Below are positions 54,274-64,000 of a DNA stretch of 64,000 nt, in pieces. Under the pieces are notes generated by a model, which searched no databases, was not told the origin of the DNA, and worked only from the letters and a program-made list of their open reading frames with translations. This stretch comes from Nemertoderma westbladi. Taxonomy: Eukaryota > Xenacoelomorpha > Nemertodermatida > Nemertodermatidae. The stretch lies in contig JAUCBJ010004959.1 in assembly GCA_032718475.1 (NCBI GenBank), positions 24,305 through 88,304 of the forward strand, read 5' to 3'. The number at the start of each line of letters is the position of its first letter. The first letter of the stretch is position 1. The position numbers were made by a program, and so were the translations under genes.

Positions 54274-55503
54274 ATGGCGCTGAATTTGGCAGCTAAAAGG
54301 GCCGCCATTTCTAATCCGATGCTTAAAACGAGAACATTATTAATACCAAACAAAGTCAAACAAAATCGGAAGTTCTGCTTAAGTTTGCTAGACAATGATC
54401 CGGAGAAAAACTACGAATTCGTTGTAAAGCGAATGATTGACAACCGGGCGACCTTAGAGAAAGAAGTTCTGGAATCGGGAGTTCTAGAAGGCAAACCTGA
54501 GTTGGAGATTGTCGACGACGAACACCGAGTTTATCCTGTAGAATCGAAGGTTAAAGCTATTCGTTCAGAACCTTTGTATCAATTCAGAGATAGTAGATCT
54601 ATCCTGTGGGAAGGACCAAAACAGGGTCTATATCTAACCAAGTCTATAATAGTTGATTACGATCTTCCAGCATCCATTAAAGGGTTACGGGGCCGTTATG
54701 AAGTCCCAATACAAGACGCGATGCTACGTAACGCTATAGTCCACGCGAAACTGACAGACAACCAGTTGGAGCGGGTCCCGGAAGATATATGGATCGGGAA
54801 TCTTGTCACTAGTGTCCTCAGACTCACAGACACCCTAGGGAGGTGGATGCCGGAACTATGGAAACGGGGCGGCGCTGAGGGAGTGCGGACTCGTGTGCGG
54901 TGGACACGAGAGGGGAAACTAATCGAAGTCTTCGGGAAGTTCGGTAGAGTTCTCACCTGCGAGCAGCCGTTAGCGCCAATAATATCGGACTCTCGGGAGA
55001 TTCTCTCTACTGAATCTCGTAGATTCGAGAGTTTCTACCCCGCCAGCCCTACGGTAGATCTACACAGAGTCTACGACTACTCCGATAACTACGAGATATC
55101 CACTGGTTTCTCCTCGGGTTATAAGAACCCGGCGATGCACACCCAGTTCGTCGCCCCGTTCCATCGCCGCTTCCCCAACTCGCCCTGGTCCGATACCCCG
55201 ATTCTCTTCGCCCGGGCGCTATTCGCCGCATTCTCCGGGGCGTTGTCTCGCGCCCTAACTCGCCCATCCGACCTCCCCGTGGTCACTCAGGCCATCGCCA
55301 CCGACGGTAGATTGTTCCACTTTCTCGTCTTCCAGTTGAACTCCCTCGATCTGGATTCCACCGACACCGGGGTTCGCAATATGGTCTGGTGGCTCCCCGA
55401 CCAGGCCTTGTACGAACGCTGTAACTATGGCGACTCGCAACCTGTTAACTACAACCCCGAAGTCTTTCAGACTATTATAGCTATGCTAAGTAATGGCGCC
55501 TAG
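54274..55503 (+). CDS. MRPL37: Mitochondrial large ribosomal subunit protein mL37 (409 aa)
   Basis: mL37 is a metazoan-type protein of the mitochondrial 39S subunit, homologous to mS30/mL65. The N terminus (MALNLAAKRAAISNPMLKTR) is basic and Ala/Leu/Ser-rich, as in a mitochondrial targeting sequence. Family blocks are visible in order: KQGLYLTKSIIV (about residues 115-126), FYPASPTVDL then TGFSSGY (about 250-285), ATDGRLFHFLVFQLNSLDLD (342-361), NMVW and YNPEVFQTIIAML at the C terminus. Length is close to the usual 420 residues. Start ATG 54274 is the only one that gives a presequence. The gene is a single intact exon, so a functional retrogene or an intron-poor locus is possible. The paralogous mS30 is less likely because the C-terminal block fits mL37 better. 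Confidence 0.85.
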   Translation: MALNLAAKRAAISNPMLKTRTLLIPNKVKQNRKFCLSLLDNDPEKNYEFVVKRMIDNRATLEKEVLESGVLEGKPELEIVDDEHRVYPVESKVKAIRSEPLYQFRDSRSILWEGPKQGLYLTKSIIVDYDLPASIKGLRGRYEVPIQDAMLRNAIVHAKLTDNQLERVPEDIWIGNLVTSVLRLTDTLGRWMPELWKRGGAEGVRTRVRWTREGKLIEVFGKFGRVLTCEQPLAPIISDSREILSTESRRFESFYPASPTVDLHRVYDYSDNYEISTGFSSGYKNPAMHTQFVAPFHRRFPNSPWSDTPILFARALFAAFSGALSRALTRPSDLPVVTQAIATDGRLFHFLVFQLNSLDLDSTDTGVRNMVWWLPDQALYERCNYGDSQPVNYNPEVFQTIIAMLSNGA

Positions 55504-55779
55504 TAATTGACAATATTGACTTTATATTATAATTATTATTATTATTTCCTAGTTGCGAAATTAAAAATGAAAAAGAAATTAAAAATTTAATAATGTTTTC
55601 TTCCTGTTTTTCTTATATTTCTGGCTGCAGTTCTCTGAGTGTTTCCACTTTCACTATGGAATTTTGGATCAGCTAACTTTTATTATTTAGAATTGACGAA
55701 CAAAATTTCCTGGAACAAAATATAACTATTAATTAGATGGGAATATATAGTCTTTTTATCCCTTTGACCTTGAGATGGA

Positions 55780-55990
55780 GATGAGTTCTACTCGGCGAAT
55801 TAATATATCGTCTCAATGTGAAACAATCAGTTAAGGTAAAGGATCAGGTTACAGTCCAGTGGCGCTTTTTCTAACCAAAACAATAAACAAAAGTCAATAA
55901 GAACAGGTAACAATTTCATTTTTGAGAGTAAACAGCTGATATTTTCGTCGATTTTCCCCTGGAGGAGATTGAATTTCGTCCGCTGTCTGT
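55780..55990. repeat. Dispersed repeat (CAATAAAC family)
   Basis: CGGCGAATTAATATATCGTCTCAATG, AAAGGATCAGGTTACAG, CTAACCAAAACAATAAAC, AAAGTCAATAAGAACAGGTAAC and GTCGATTTTCCCCTGGAG match the copy at 47640-48070. It is non-coding. Confidence 0.6.
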
Positions 55991-55999
55991 TAAAAATAA

Positions 56000-58053
56000 A
56001 TAAGTTAAAATAAAGCTGTAATTTTCTGGAATAAAATAATGATATATTATTCCGGAATATTTTTTTTTTGAATACTACCTAGGCCTATAAATACGCCCTA
56101 GTATCGCCCTGAGTAAAACATATAAGTTCCACACGCCACGGCCTCTATATTTCGGCTATTTCCTATTTGTCAACAAAATTCATATTAATTTACACATTAG
56201 GATCATTAAAGTAAGGCAATCTTACCATCAGCACCAACATTATTACGAAGATTTCGAAGAATATCTGCCGTGCAACGGCAGTAAGGCCCGTAACTACAGC
56301 AGTCGGAGGAGACCTTCACTTTTTTCATAATATTTGAACTCAAAGTAGAAATTTTACAAATTATCTCTGTTTCAAATTTCATGCAATTTTATTAAGAACA
56401 TTTTAGAAAATTAGTAGACGGCTTAGTGTACCTGAAATAAAACTAAAATTAATATTAATATAAAATAAATAAAAATATTCCTGAGCCTGGTGTATGATTA
56501 TTATTTTAATTAAAATAATAATAGATTTTTTATTATATTTACTGACATTTGAACTATTATGTCGTCTCCAACACAAAATACTATTATTAACTAATTTATT
56601 ATTAATAGTGCTGCGAAATTTGGTACGATAATTATTGTAATAGGCCTACTGTCAACACTGTCTGCTGGCCTCAGTGGCAGCCTGGATCTTACAATTCTCT
56701 ACTTATTTTGCTACAACAAACCGCCTATTTTGTAAATTGTCAAAAAACTTTTTTTATTATACAGTGCCGAATTTAATGGAGATTTCAAATCTGCAATCAG
56801 TTTTCTAAACTTTCAAACCGTTTTCAAATAAATATAATTCCTAAAAAGTTGTTTTATTAGTTATACAGATGTTTGGCAAACAAGAAATTTTCTTGAATTT
56901 CATTCATTTTTGACAAATATATTGTTCCACAAAGAAAAATAGAATTATCTAAAAGCGGGACGGTTTGATTTGTTCCTTAAACTAAACACCTTTATCTCAG
57001 ATTGACGGTTTTTAATGAAAATGGCTATTTCTCCGCTAATATTAACTGAAATTAGTTGGAATTTGGTACACTTGTTCAGAACACCCTTGTCCATAATTCT
57101 TGTGAACAAATTTGGTTGGCAATGCAATTTTTCATCAAAATGGCCCATAAAAGCCCTTTTTTGGACCATTTTGGTCTAAAGTGACCCCAAACAATTTTCA
57201 GTTAAAAACGTTCAGAAGAATTGGAAGCAAGGGTCTTCCGAACATATATTCTACATGAAGTACAAATTCTACATGAAGTATATTAAAGAAATATGGAGAA
57301 ATAATAGCCTTTGGCGCAAAAAGGCACTTTTGGCCATTATAGAGCCATTTGGGGGCCAATTTTAAAAATATTTTGTTTGTCTATTCTTAAACTACCCAGA
57401 CGATGTTTAGTTTAGTATTTCAAAAATAAATAAATAAATTCCACCAAATTTTAGGGACCAGGGAAACCAAAATGTAAGGTTACATTTTGGGGTGTGCTGA
57501 GGCTGACCCCCCACCCCTCCTTAAACACGCTATTTCGACCGTTTCTTCATGTTTTTACAAAAAAACACACCCCACCACTCGATTCATAACACCTTATTTA
57601 ATTGTTTCTAGCCCAACAATTATTTTTGCGCAATAACCCTATTCGAATTTTCCATGAGAGCCATTCAGATACAACAAACCATCACTAATCAATTTAGCCA
57701 ATAGCGAACCATTGGGCAGTAGGCATTCCTACAAAAGGCGGGTTATTTGAAATACTTCCTTGGTTTAGGAAGAAAACGTTCGTTTATTTGTTTTCAGCCA
57801 ACTGTCAGCAGTGTCAGGTACCGGTACTGTTCACTGTTTCAATATACTGGACTACTCATTATTGTACCAATTAAATCTTGGTAATTTGCGCGTTTCGTAG
57901 TTAGCTAGCACTTTTATTTCGGTAGGTTTGTTTTGTACAACCGTATTGTAATGGTGTAAAGTAACTAATCGACTTTCTTCAAAGTATAATAAGTATGTAC
58001 CAGTACCACTACGTTTATTAAAATATTAAACTTGCTATAAAATAAATAAGAAG
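56000..58053. other. Intergenic sequence upstream of the SLC35F-like gene
   Basis: A fragment of the dispersed element in 1-1767 is visible at about 56360-56500 (TATCTCTGTTTCAAATTTCATGC). The stretch 56940-57380 has repeated words around TTTTTGGCCATT and TTGGACCATTTTGG but no ORF of note. The region just before 58054 would hold the promoter; no clear TATA box was identified. Confidence 0.4.
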
Positions 58054-59187
58054 ATGGAACCACCGCCGCCTCAACCTGAAGTTAGAACAAGGCAGAAGAT
58101 GTGCTACGGAATACTGCTCGTGGTTCTTATTGCCGTTACCTTTTCCACCAACACCCAAATAGGGAAGTCCACATTGACTAAAAACTTCCAGGCCCCCTTA
58201 TTTATGATTTGGTTCACCACAAACTGGGGTTGCTTTTTATTCCCGATCGTCTGCGTGCCAAGACTAATCAAACGACGACGAGATCTGTCTCTATTCGATA
58301 TGTACAGAGAATCCGCCACTGTGTTTTCCGTAAATGGGTTAACCTTTGAAAGTTTCCTTTTCAAAGTTGGTCTGTTCAGTGTGATCTGGCTGGTGGCCAA
58401 CGTCACTTACATGAAAGCGTTAGAAACCAAAGCAGCAACAGACGTTACTGCAATATTTTCCGTAAATAACGTTTTCGTTTACATCTTGTCGCTGATAATT
58501 CTAGGAGAGTCTGTTCTCGTTTTAAAGTTATGTTCAGTGCTTCTCTCTGTCGGAGGTGTTGTTCTTATTGTGTCGGAAGATGGATTTAAAGGTCCTTCCG
58601 CCCTTTCTGTCTCTTTGGTTTTGTTGGCTGCGTTTCTGTCAGCGCTATACAATGTTTTATTCAAGAAAATAATAGGCGACGCATCTCTTTATCAAGTGGC
58701 TTTGTTTATTTCTATACTCAGTATATTTAATATGATTATTTTTTCTCCTTTGGTGTTGGCGCTAAAAATGTCTGGAACAGAACATTGGGAATGGAGTGAT
58801 ATTCCATGGGAGATGCTGATGGGTATGTCAGCCACCGGTCTAGCTTTTAATTTCTTTGTCAATTTTGGTGTTATTTACACCTACCCGCTGTTTATTACGA
58901 TAGGAATGCTAACTGGAATACCTATCAACGCTGCCATTGACGCTATATTTAGAAGCGTTTATTTCGGGGCGCTAAAAGCTGGCGGATCGGTTTTGATAAT
59001 ATTTAGTTTTGTTTTGTTGGTTTTGCCGAATTCGTGGCATATTAAATCGTGCAGCCTAATGAAACGAATGTGTTGTTGCCGGTCTCGTTGCGCTGAACGA
59101 AACGAAACTGTTAATAGGAGTATTACTAATGAAGAAGTTCAAACAGATAACGAAGTTACCGAAACCACCAGTCTTCGAAAGTTTTGA
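58054..59187 (+). CDS. SLC35F3/F4-like solute transporter (377 aa)
   Basis: This is a drug/metabolite-transporter-fold membrane protein of the SLC35F group; SLC35F3 is reported as a thiamine transporter, F4 is uncharacterised. About ten membrane helices are visible, at roughly residues 16-36, 47-66, 105-125, 131-150, 155-172, 183-203, 213-234, 250-268, 272-290 and 302-322. Recognisable blocks are LVANVTYMKAL...ATDVTAIFSVNNVFVYILS, SEDGFKG, SALYNVLFKKIIG, FISILSIFNM, DIPWEMLMG and NFGVIYTYPLFITIGM...PINAAID. The C terminus is cytosolic with a CCCRSRC cluster. Length fits the family. It is one intact exon. The stop codon overlaps an AATAAA hexamer (59187-59192). Substrate is unknown. Confidence 0.85.
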   Translation: MEPPPPQPEVRTRQKMCYGILLVVLIAVTFSTNTQIGKSTLTKNFQAPLFMIWFTTNWGCFLFPIVCVPRLIKRRRDLSLFDMYRESATVFSVNGLTFESFLFKVGLFSVIWLVANVTYMKALETKAATDVTAIFSVNNVFVYILSLIILGESVLVLKLCSVLLSVGGVVLIVSEDGFKGPSALSVSLVLLAAFLSALYNVLFKKIIGDASLYQVALFISILSIFNMIIFSPLVLALKMSGTEHWEWSDIPWEMLMGMSATGLAFNFFVNFGVIYTYPLFITIGMLTGIPINAAIDAIFRSVYFGALKAGGSVLIIFSFVLLVLPNSWHIKSCSLMKRMCCCRSRCAERNETVNRSITNEEVQTDNEVTETTSLRKF

Positions 59188-59214
59188 ATAAATTGTATAA
59201 GAATTCATTTTAGT

Positions 59215-59398
59215 ATTTGCAGACAGGGAAGGGTAAACTTGACGCAAACCCCATTTCGACGAATTTATATTTATATTTATTTATACAGGTTACAGTTTAT
59301 TTTTGGAAGTAACCGCTGTTATTTGTGTCGAATTTTCCTGGCGAGGGATGAATTTTTTATTCATCACGTCGAACCCCCCCCCCCCCCCCCCCCCCCCC
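59215..59398. repeat. Dispersed repeat fragment ending in a 25-base C run
   Basis: GCAAACCCCATTTCGACGAATTTATATTT, CAGGTTACAG and GTCGAATTTTCCTGG relate to the CAATAAAC family. A run of C occupies 59374-59398. Non-coding. Confidence 0.55.
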
Positions 59399-61641
59399 TT
59401 TCATCTCATGCTCCTCCCACCTCGGATCATTACTATATTTATTAACAATTTCAAAAATTTAAAGTAGTTAGTAATGTTATCTTTTTATTTCTTATGTAAC
59501 GGTTGTTTATTTATTGATAATTAGAGCGGTATGAGTCAAATCACCAAGTTACCATAAACAAAACAAAATACTAAATTGCTAACAATGTTAAATTGTCCGA
59601 TAGTAATATTCAACCAAAATATTGTACTCATTTCAACTCACTATCGCCAAAAATAATCACCATCAATAAAGATTGAAAACAGTTTATTTACCAGAATATT
59701 GTATAGTACAGTAGTAATAAATTATTGTTCTGCTAATTTTATAATCTCTAAAGCAGCTTCTGCTAACTTAACTTTTTAGCGAAGAATACAGAAACGATAC
59801 AGTAATATATAGATCCACTCTCCAGATCCACTCGCTACTACCGCAGATGGCAACTAAGATACCCAGGACTGATGGATTTGGAGAATTTCGCAATGTCCTG
59901 TAACCGGGAGGCCAGACAATCGTGTCACATTCATTCCCACCCATGTTTTAATATTCCGCTATAAGAATAAATAATATAAATAAATAATATAAATAAATAA
60001 TATAATATATCTAAATAATATTAATAGCTAAATGATATATCTATTTTATAGTGACCTTTTTTGGGGGCTACTCCATCAGACCTTGGGTGGATGACATGCG
60101 AAAGTTCTATCATTTAAGCTGAAAATAATTTCTGTACTGTAACCCTAAAAGTACTACAAACAAATTTACTATCGCCATGCCTTACATGTATACGTACGCA
60201 GTAGTAAGGGGCTTCACAGGGCCAACTAAGTTTGGTAGGTTAGGTTTAGTATTTTGGTTAGGGTTAGTTGCATTGTCATTCATTTTTAAGTTCAAATTAT
60301 ATGTAGCAATCTCACTGACAAATTTATAACTATCACTTATTTAGTCGGAATATTGTAATAATTAACGATTTAATGTGTTTATAAATGATAAAATCGCACG
60401 AGTCCCACACTTTACAATGAAATGTCCCACACTTTACATACTTTGCTGCACTTAAACTACTCCCCTGTTTCATTGATGTTACCTACAAGCTTACTAAAGG
60501 CTAATTTATTTTCCCTACATATCTACTGTACGAACATCATGAAACAAAACATTTCCCACGAACTTTACCCAATTCGCTGAACTTTAGCAATGAAGTTGGC
60601 AGTTGAGAATTTCAACTTGATACGCGTCCCGCACTTTACAATTTTTTTGAAGAAAGAATTCTGAGAAATAGACTGCTGCAGGTTTTTCAAACTGTTTTTT
60701 TTTACTGAACAGATAATTGGTTTTTCTAAGAAACACAAGCATTATAATATTTTAGTTCATTATCTTGATGTACAATGCTAAAGTATGCACAAAATGTCGT
60801 ACGAATGTCCCGCACTTTACATGGAATGAGCCTGTTACATAGATATCGCAACAACTTGCGTTCAGGCGCATAAAGCCTGTGATTCACTTGCGACTTACAT
60901 GCGTTACGATGCAAAAATATCGCAAAAATCTGTTGGTTGTGATATTTGTGTAATTTTATAATAATACTGAAACTGTCTAGGGACATAAAATATGATAGGA
61001 TGGCCTTCTGTATGTAGTTGATTATTCCATTACTAACTGTTTGATACTATGGGCTACCATACCATCTGCCTACTTATCTTACATTACACTCTCTAGACAT
61101 AGAACATTATTAGACATCTGTATGAATCAATACTATAAATGGTTGGTTTATATACAGGATAATACAAACATATTAGAATAACCATGATACACTTTTAATC
61201 ATTCCCTATAATTTTCAATTCTATAAAATATATTAATATAATCTCTGTATTTGACAGCCATATTAGATAATTTATATTCACCAATTTTATATTTTAAATC
61301 AATTTATTTCTTAATAGGCAACTTTATTTTAATTAATTATCTTTAGTGTAATTAAAAACATGCGATTCACAAGGGAATTTACTGGAATCATGGTGTAAAA
61401 TATGCGTGAAATATGGTGTGAATCACATGCGCGGAATCGCGTCCGTATTTCTAACATGCGAATCACAAGAGTTTTATCGCTGCAGTATTTAATGAGCCAT
61501 AATAAAAACGCATGGCGCTTTAATATCACTTGCGGGACGCATGCGCATTTTCACTGGGTTATGTAACTCTAGTAACGCCTAATCTTATAGGTAACTTTAA
61601 CGCCTAACATTATGTAACGCTAACCTTAAACCGAGTTCAAT
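59399..61641. other. Gene-free stretch with recurrent words
   Basis: TCCCRCACTTTACA occurs four times on the plus strand (60403, 60425, 60627, 60808). GCGATTCACA/GCGAATCACA-type words recur between 60870 and 61480. These suggest a decayed repetitive element. No coding sequence is supported. Confidence 0.45.
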
Positions 61642-62762
61642 GGTTATATTGAAAAATATCGAGACATGAAAAATATCGCGAGTAAAAATATCGAGAGTAA
61701 AAATATCGAGAGTAAAAATATCGGGAGTAAAAATATCAGGAGTAAAAATATCGGGAGTAAAAATATCGCGAGTAAAAATATCGGGAGTAAAAATATCGAG
61801 TGTAAAAATATCGAGAGTAAAAATATCGAGAGTAAAAATATCGATAGTAAAAATAACGCGCGAGTAAAATTAGCTATAATTTTTGGAATGAAACACTAGA
61901 GTACAGTAGCTACCAACGAAAACACTAGCTACAATAAACCACTCGCAGACTGAAATACCATATACCAATATCGGTTTGAATTTCCCGCCATTTGGGACAT
62001 TTATGTGTTTTATTTACACGGTAATATAATTATTTGCTAGCTACCATCTTACTATCAAAAGCTACAATGAAAACACTAATAAACATTGTTTATGTAAAAA
62101 CTCTATGTAGCTACAATGAAAATGCTAGGAAACTTTATAATACCATAGTGAAAATAAAATAAACAACGTCTTATTTATAAAAATTAATTTGTTTTATAGC
62201 TATAGGTGTGGTTTGTAAAACATTAGCTACCATAAAAATTTATTCGATATTTTTACTCTCGATATTTTCGATATTTTTCATCACGCGATATTTTTACTCT
62301 CGATATTTTTACTCTCGATATTTTTTAATCGCGATATTTTTACTCTCGATATTTTTACTCTTGATATTTTTACTCTCGATATTTTTACTCTCGATATTTT
62401 TACTCTCGATATTTTTACTCTCGATATTTTTACTCTCGATATTTTTACTCTCGATATTTTTACTCTCGATATTTTTCAACACTCGATATTTTTACTCTCG
62501 ATATTTTTACTCTCGATATTTTTACTCTCGATATTTTTACTCTCGATATTTTTACTCTCGATATTTTTACTCTCGATATTTTTCAACACTCGATATTTTT
62601 ACTCTCGATATTTTTCAACACTCGATATTTTTACTCTCGATATTTTTACTCTCGATATTTTTCAACACTCGATATTTTTACTCTCGATATTTTTCAACAC
62701 TCGATATTTTTACTCTCGATATTTTTACTCTCGATATTTTTCAGGTCTCGATATTTTTAACC
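61642..62762. mobile_element. Foldback element built of an inverted 15-bp minisatellite
   Basis: The left arm (about 61651-61870) has about 13 units of AAAAATATCGAGAGT. The right arm (about 62240-62757) has about 30 units in the opposite orientation (GATATTTTTACTCTC). Both outer ends share AAAAATATCGAGAC followed by ATG or CTG. The 370-bp centre holds three GCTACAATGAAAACACTA-like repeats. The ORFs across the arms (KNIES repeats; LLSIF/YFYSR repeats) are repeat artefacts. Confidence 0.8.
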
Positions 62763-64000
62763 TATACCAGTTCACCATTATTAATATTTATGCCACCATT
62801 TTCCTCTTTGCCGCATGTTTCCTCCATAGAATTTACTACAAAGAAAATGAATTATTTAATAGAAATGAATGAATTGGTTTTCTACAGTATAAAGATAAAT
62901 ATATAATTGTACCTGTATATTTTTACTGTAGGCCCTACATCCATTTTTTTTTGCAACATAGTTACTGTAGTTATAGGCCTAGGCCTACAGATAGAAAGAA
63001 CGTACAGAAAGGCTTATGACTCTGACTAAGTTACAGGCCTCCTCCCTATGACTTGATGACAATGGAATTAATAATTCCACCATTATAAATTCACAAACGT
63101 TATGTGGGTTGTTGTTGGTCAGGCAGTACAATAGGCCACAGATGTCAATAATAGCCAGAATCCCACCGTTGTGTTGCAATGACATATTCCAGCCAACCCA
63201 ATTAATTATTGCTTTTGTGTCCAATGTTATTTATTTATGTTTTGATTCATTTTTACAATAATTATTTATAATCGTTTGTTGTTATTGTTTTTACGGCACC
63301 AATATTCCAGTTCATCTGTTTAATGCTTATTATGAGCCTGCTGAGGTAAGACAATGTTATTATATCACAGCTAATATTGTTCGGCCTACAGAGTCTAGGA
63401 TAAATGATATTGTATTATTAACAATATTACTGCAGGGTCTATTACATAATATTGTAAAAATACATATTTTTCTCAATTTTAATTTAAATACCATATAAGT
63501 TTTTTCAAAGGAATTCAACACTAATAAAAGTGTGATTAGGCCTACACTGAAAACTTGTGTTATCATGTCCGTTGAACAAACGGACATGACACCTTATAGG
63601 CCGACACCACGAAAAATGTATTATAAATTATAATTCATTATTTATTATTACCGTTGACGTGTTATTAATAATAATTGTCAATGACAAATTCAATATTTAG
63701 GCCTACAGTATTTTTCAAATATTGCTTATTAGGACTTTGAATTTTATAAATTTTATACATTTTTTTAATATTTTCTATCTTGAACTACTGTATAATACAG
63801 AAAACTACCACGGTAGCATGGATGGGGCATTACATAGTATATATTAATTTATTGACCGAATGTTTTCTTTACAATAGTAAAGGTACTGTAATACCGCAAT
63901 AATGTCTTATAAACACAATTCAGTCCATTATATAAAATGTACCAAATATAAATTAGGCTTACGTATTGAACTGCTTACATACAGTAGATAATAATAATAC
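62763..64000. other. AT-rich sequence to the window end
   Basis: No gene is supported. A small perfect hairpin, ATGTCCGTT and AACGGACAT, lies at 63566-63588. TAGGCCTA-type words are frequent. Confidence 0.5.

Noticed and set aside
61666-62906. KNIES-repeat and LLSIF/YFYSR-repeat ORFs
   Set aside because: Both are readings of the 15-bp inverted satellite with no unique coding sequence.

Overview
The window is eukaryotic, AT-rich and dense in repeats. It comes from an invertebrate animal. The metazoan genes (ankyrin with a death domain, mitochondrial fission factor, mitoribosomal protein mL37, an SLC35F-type transporter, calcium-binding EGF exons) support an animal. The frequent TAGGCCTAC-type words, the many TIR elements and the BEL/Pao element fit a deuterostome invertebrate (echinoderm, hemichordate or tunicate), but the phylum is inference. 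There is no bacterial gene organisation.

Layout. 1-6963: the last coding exon of an ankyrin gene (ZU5, UPA and death domains plus a Ser/Thr/Arg-Pro repeat tail), with a near-identical 1.77-kb direct repeat on each side. 7.0-14.1 kb: a repeat-rich stretch holding a TA-flanked mariner-type element, a Mutator-type foldback element with an 11-bp target duplication, a small zinc-ribbon-like ORF, a LINE fragment and a TTAA-flanked piggyBac-like element. 14.2-15.7 kb: duplicated, partly broken EGF exons. 17.0-25.2 kb: LINE relics, a Cys-rich secreted or GPI-anchored protein gene, a TIR element with a GC-rich palindromic minisatellite, the second piggyBac-like copy, and a LINE relic interrupted by a 24-bp minisatellite. 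26.9-30.2 kb: a C2H2 zinc-finger gene, interrupted by a 2-kb TA-flanked element and degraded by frameshifts. 32.5-47.4 kb: a complete, young 14.9-kb BEL/Pao LTR retrotransposon with 544-bp LTRs and a GGCTC target duplication. 48.9-59.2 kb: three apparently intact single-exon genes on the plus strand (Mff, mL37/MRPL37, SLC35F3/F4-like) with small repeats between them. 61.6-62.8 kb: a large inverted 15-bp minisatellite (foldback element). The rest is AT-rich sequence with no gene that I can support.

The most interesting item is inside the BEL/Pao element. A third large ORF (848 codons) lies more than 1 kb downstream of pol. Its N-terminal third reads like a DEDD-type 3'-5' exonuclease (RNase D/WRN-like), and its C-terminal part carries three perfect CCHC zinc knuckles. 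I know of no standard BEL/Pao gene of this kind. A second theme is that several non-autonomous elements here carry their own short tandem repeats, often palindromic.

Mff and mL37 are nuclear genes for mitochondrial proteins (division and translation). Together with the SLC35F-like transporter they are ordinary host genes; nothing in the sequence shows that they work together. Everything here is read by eye: domain calls rest on recognised motifs, not on searches.
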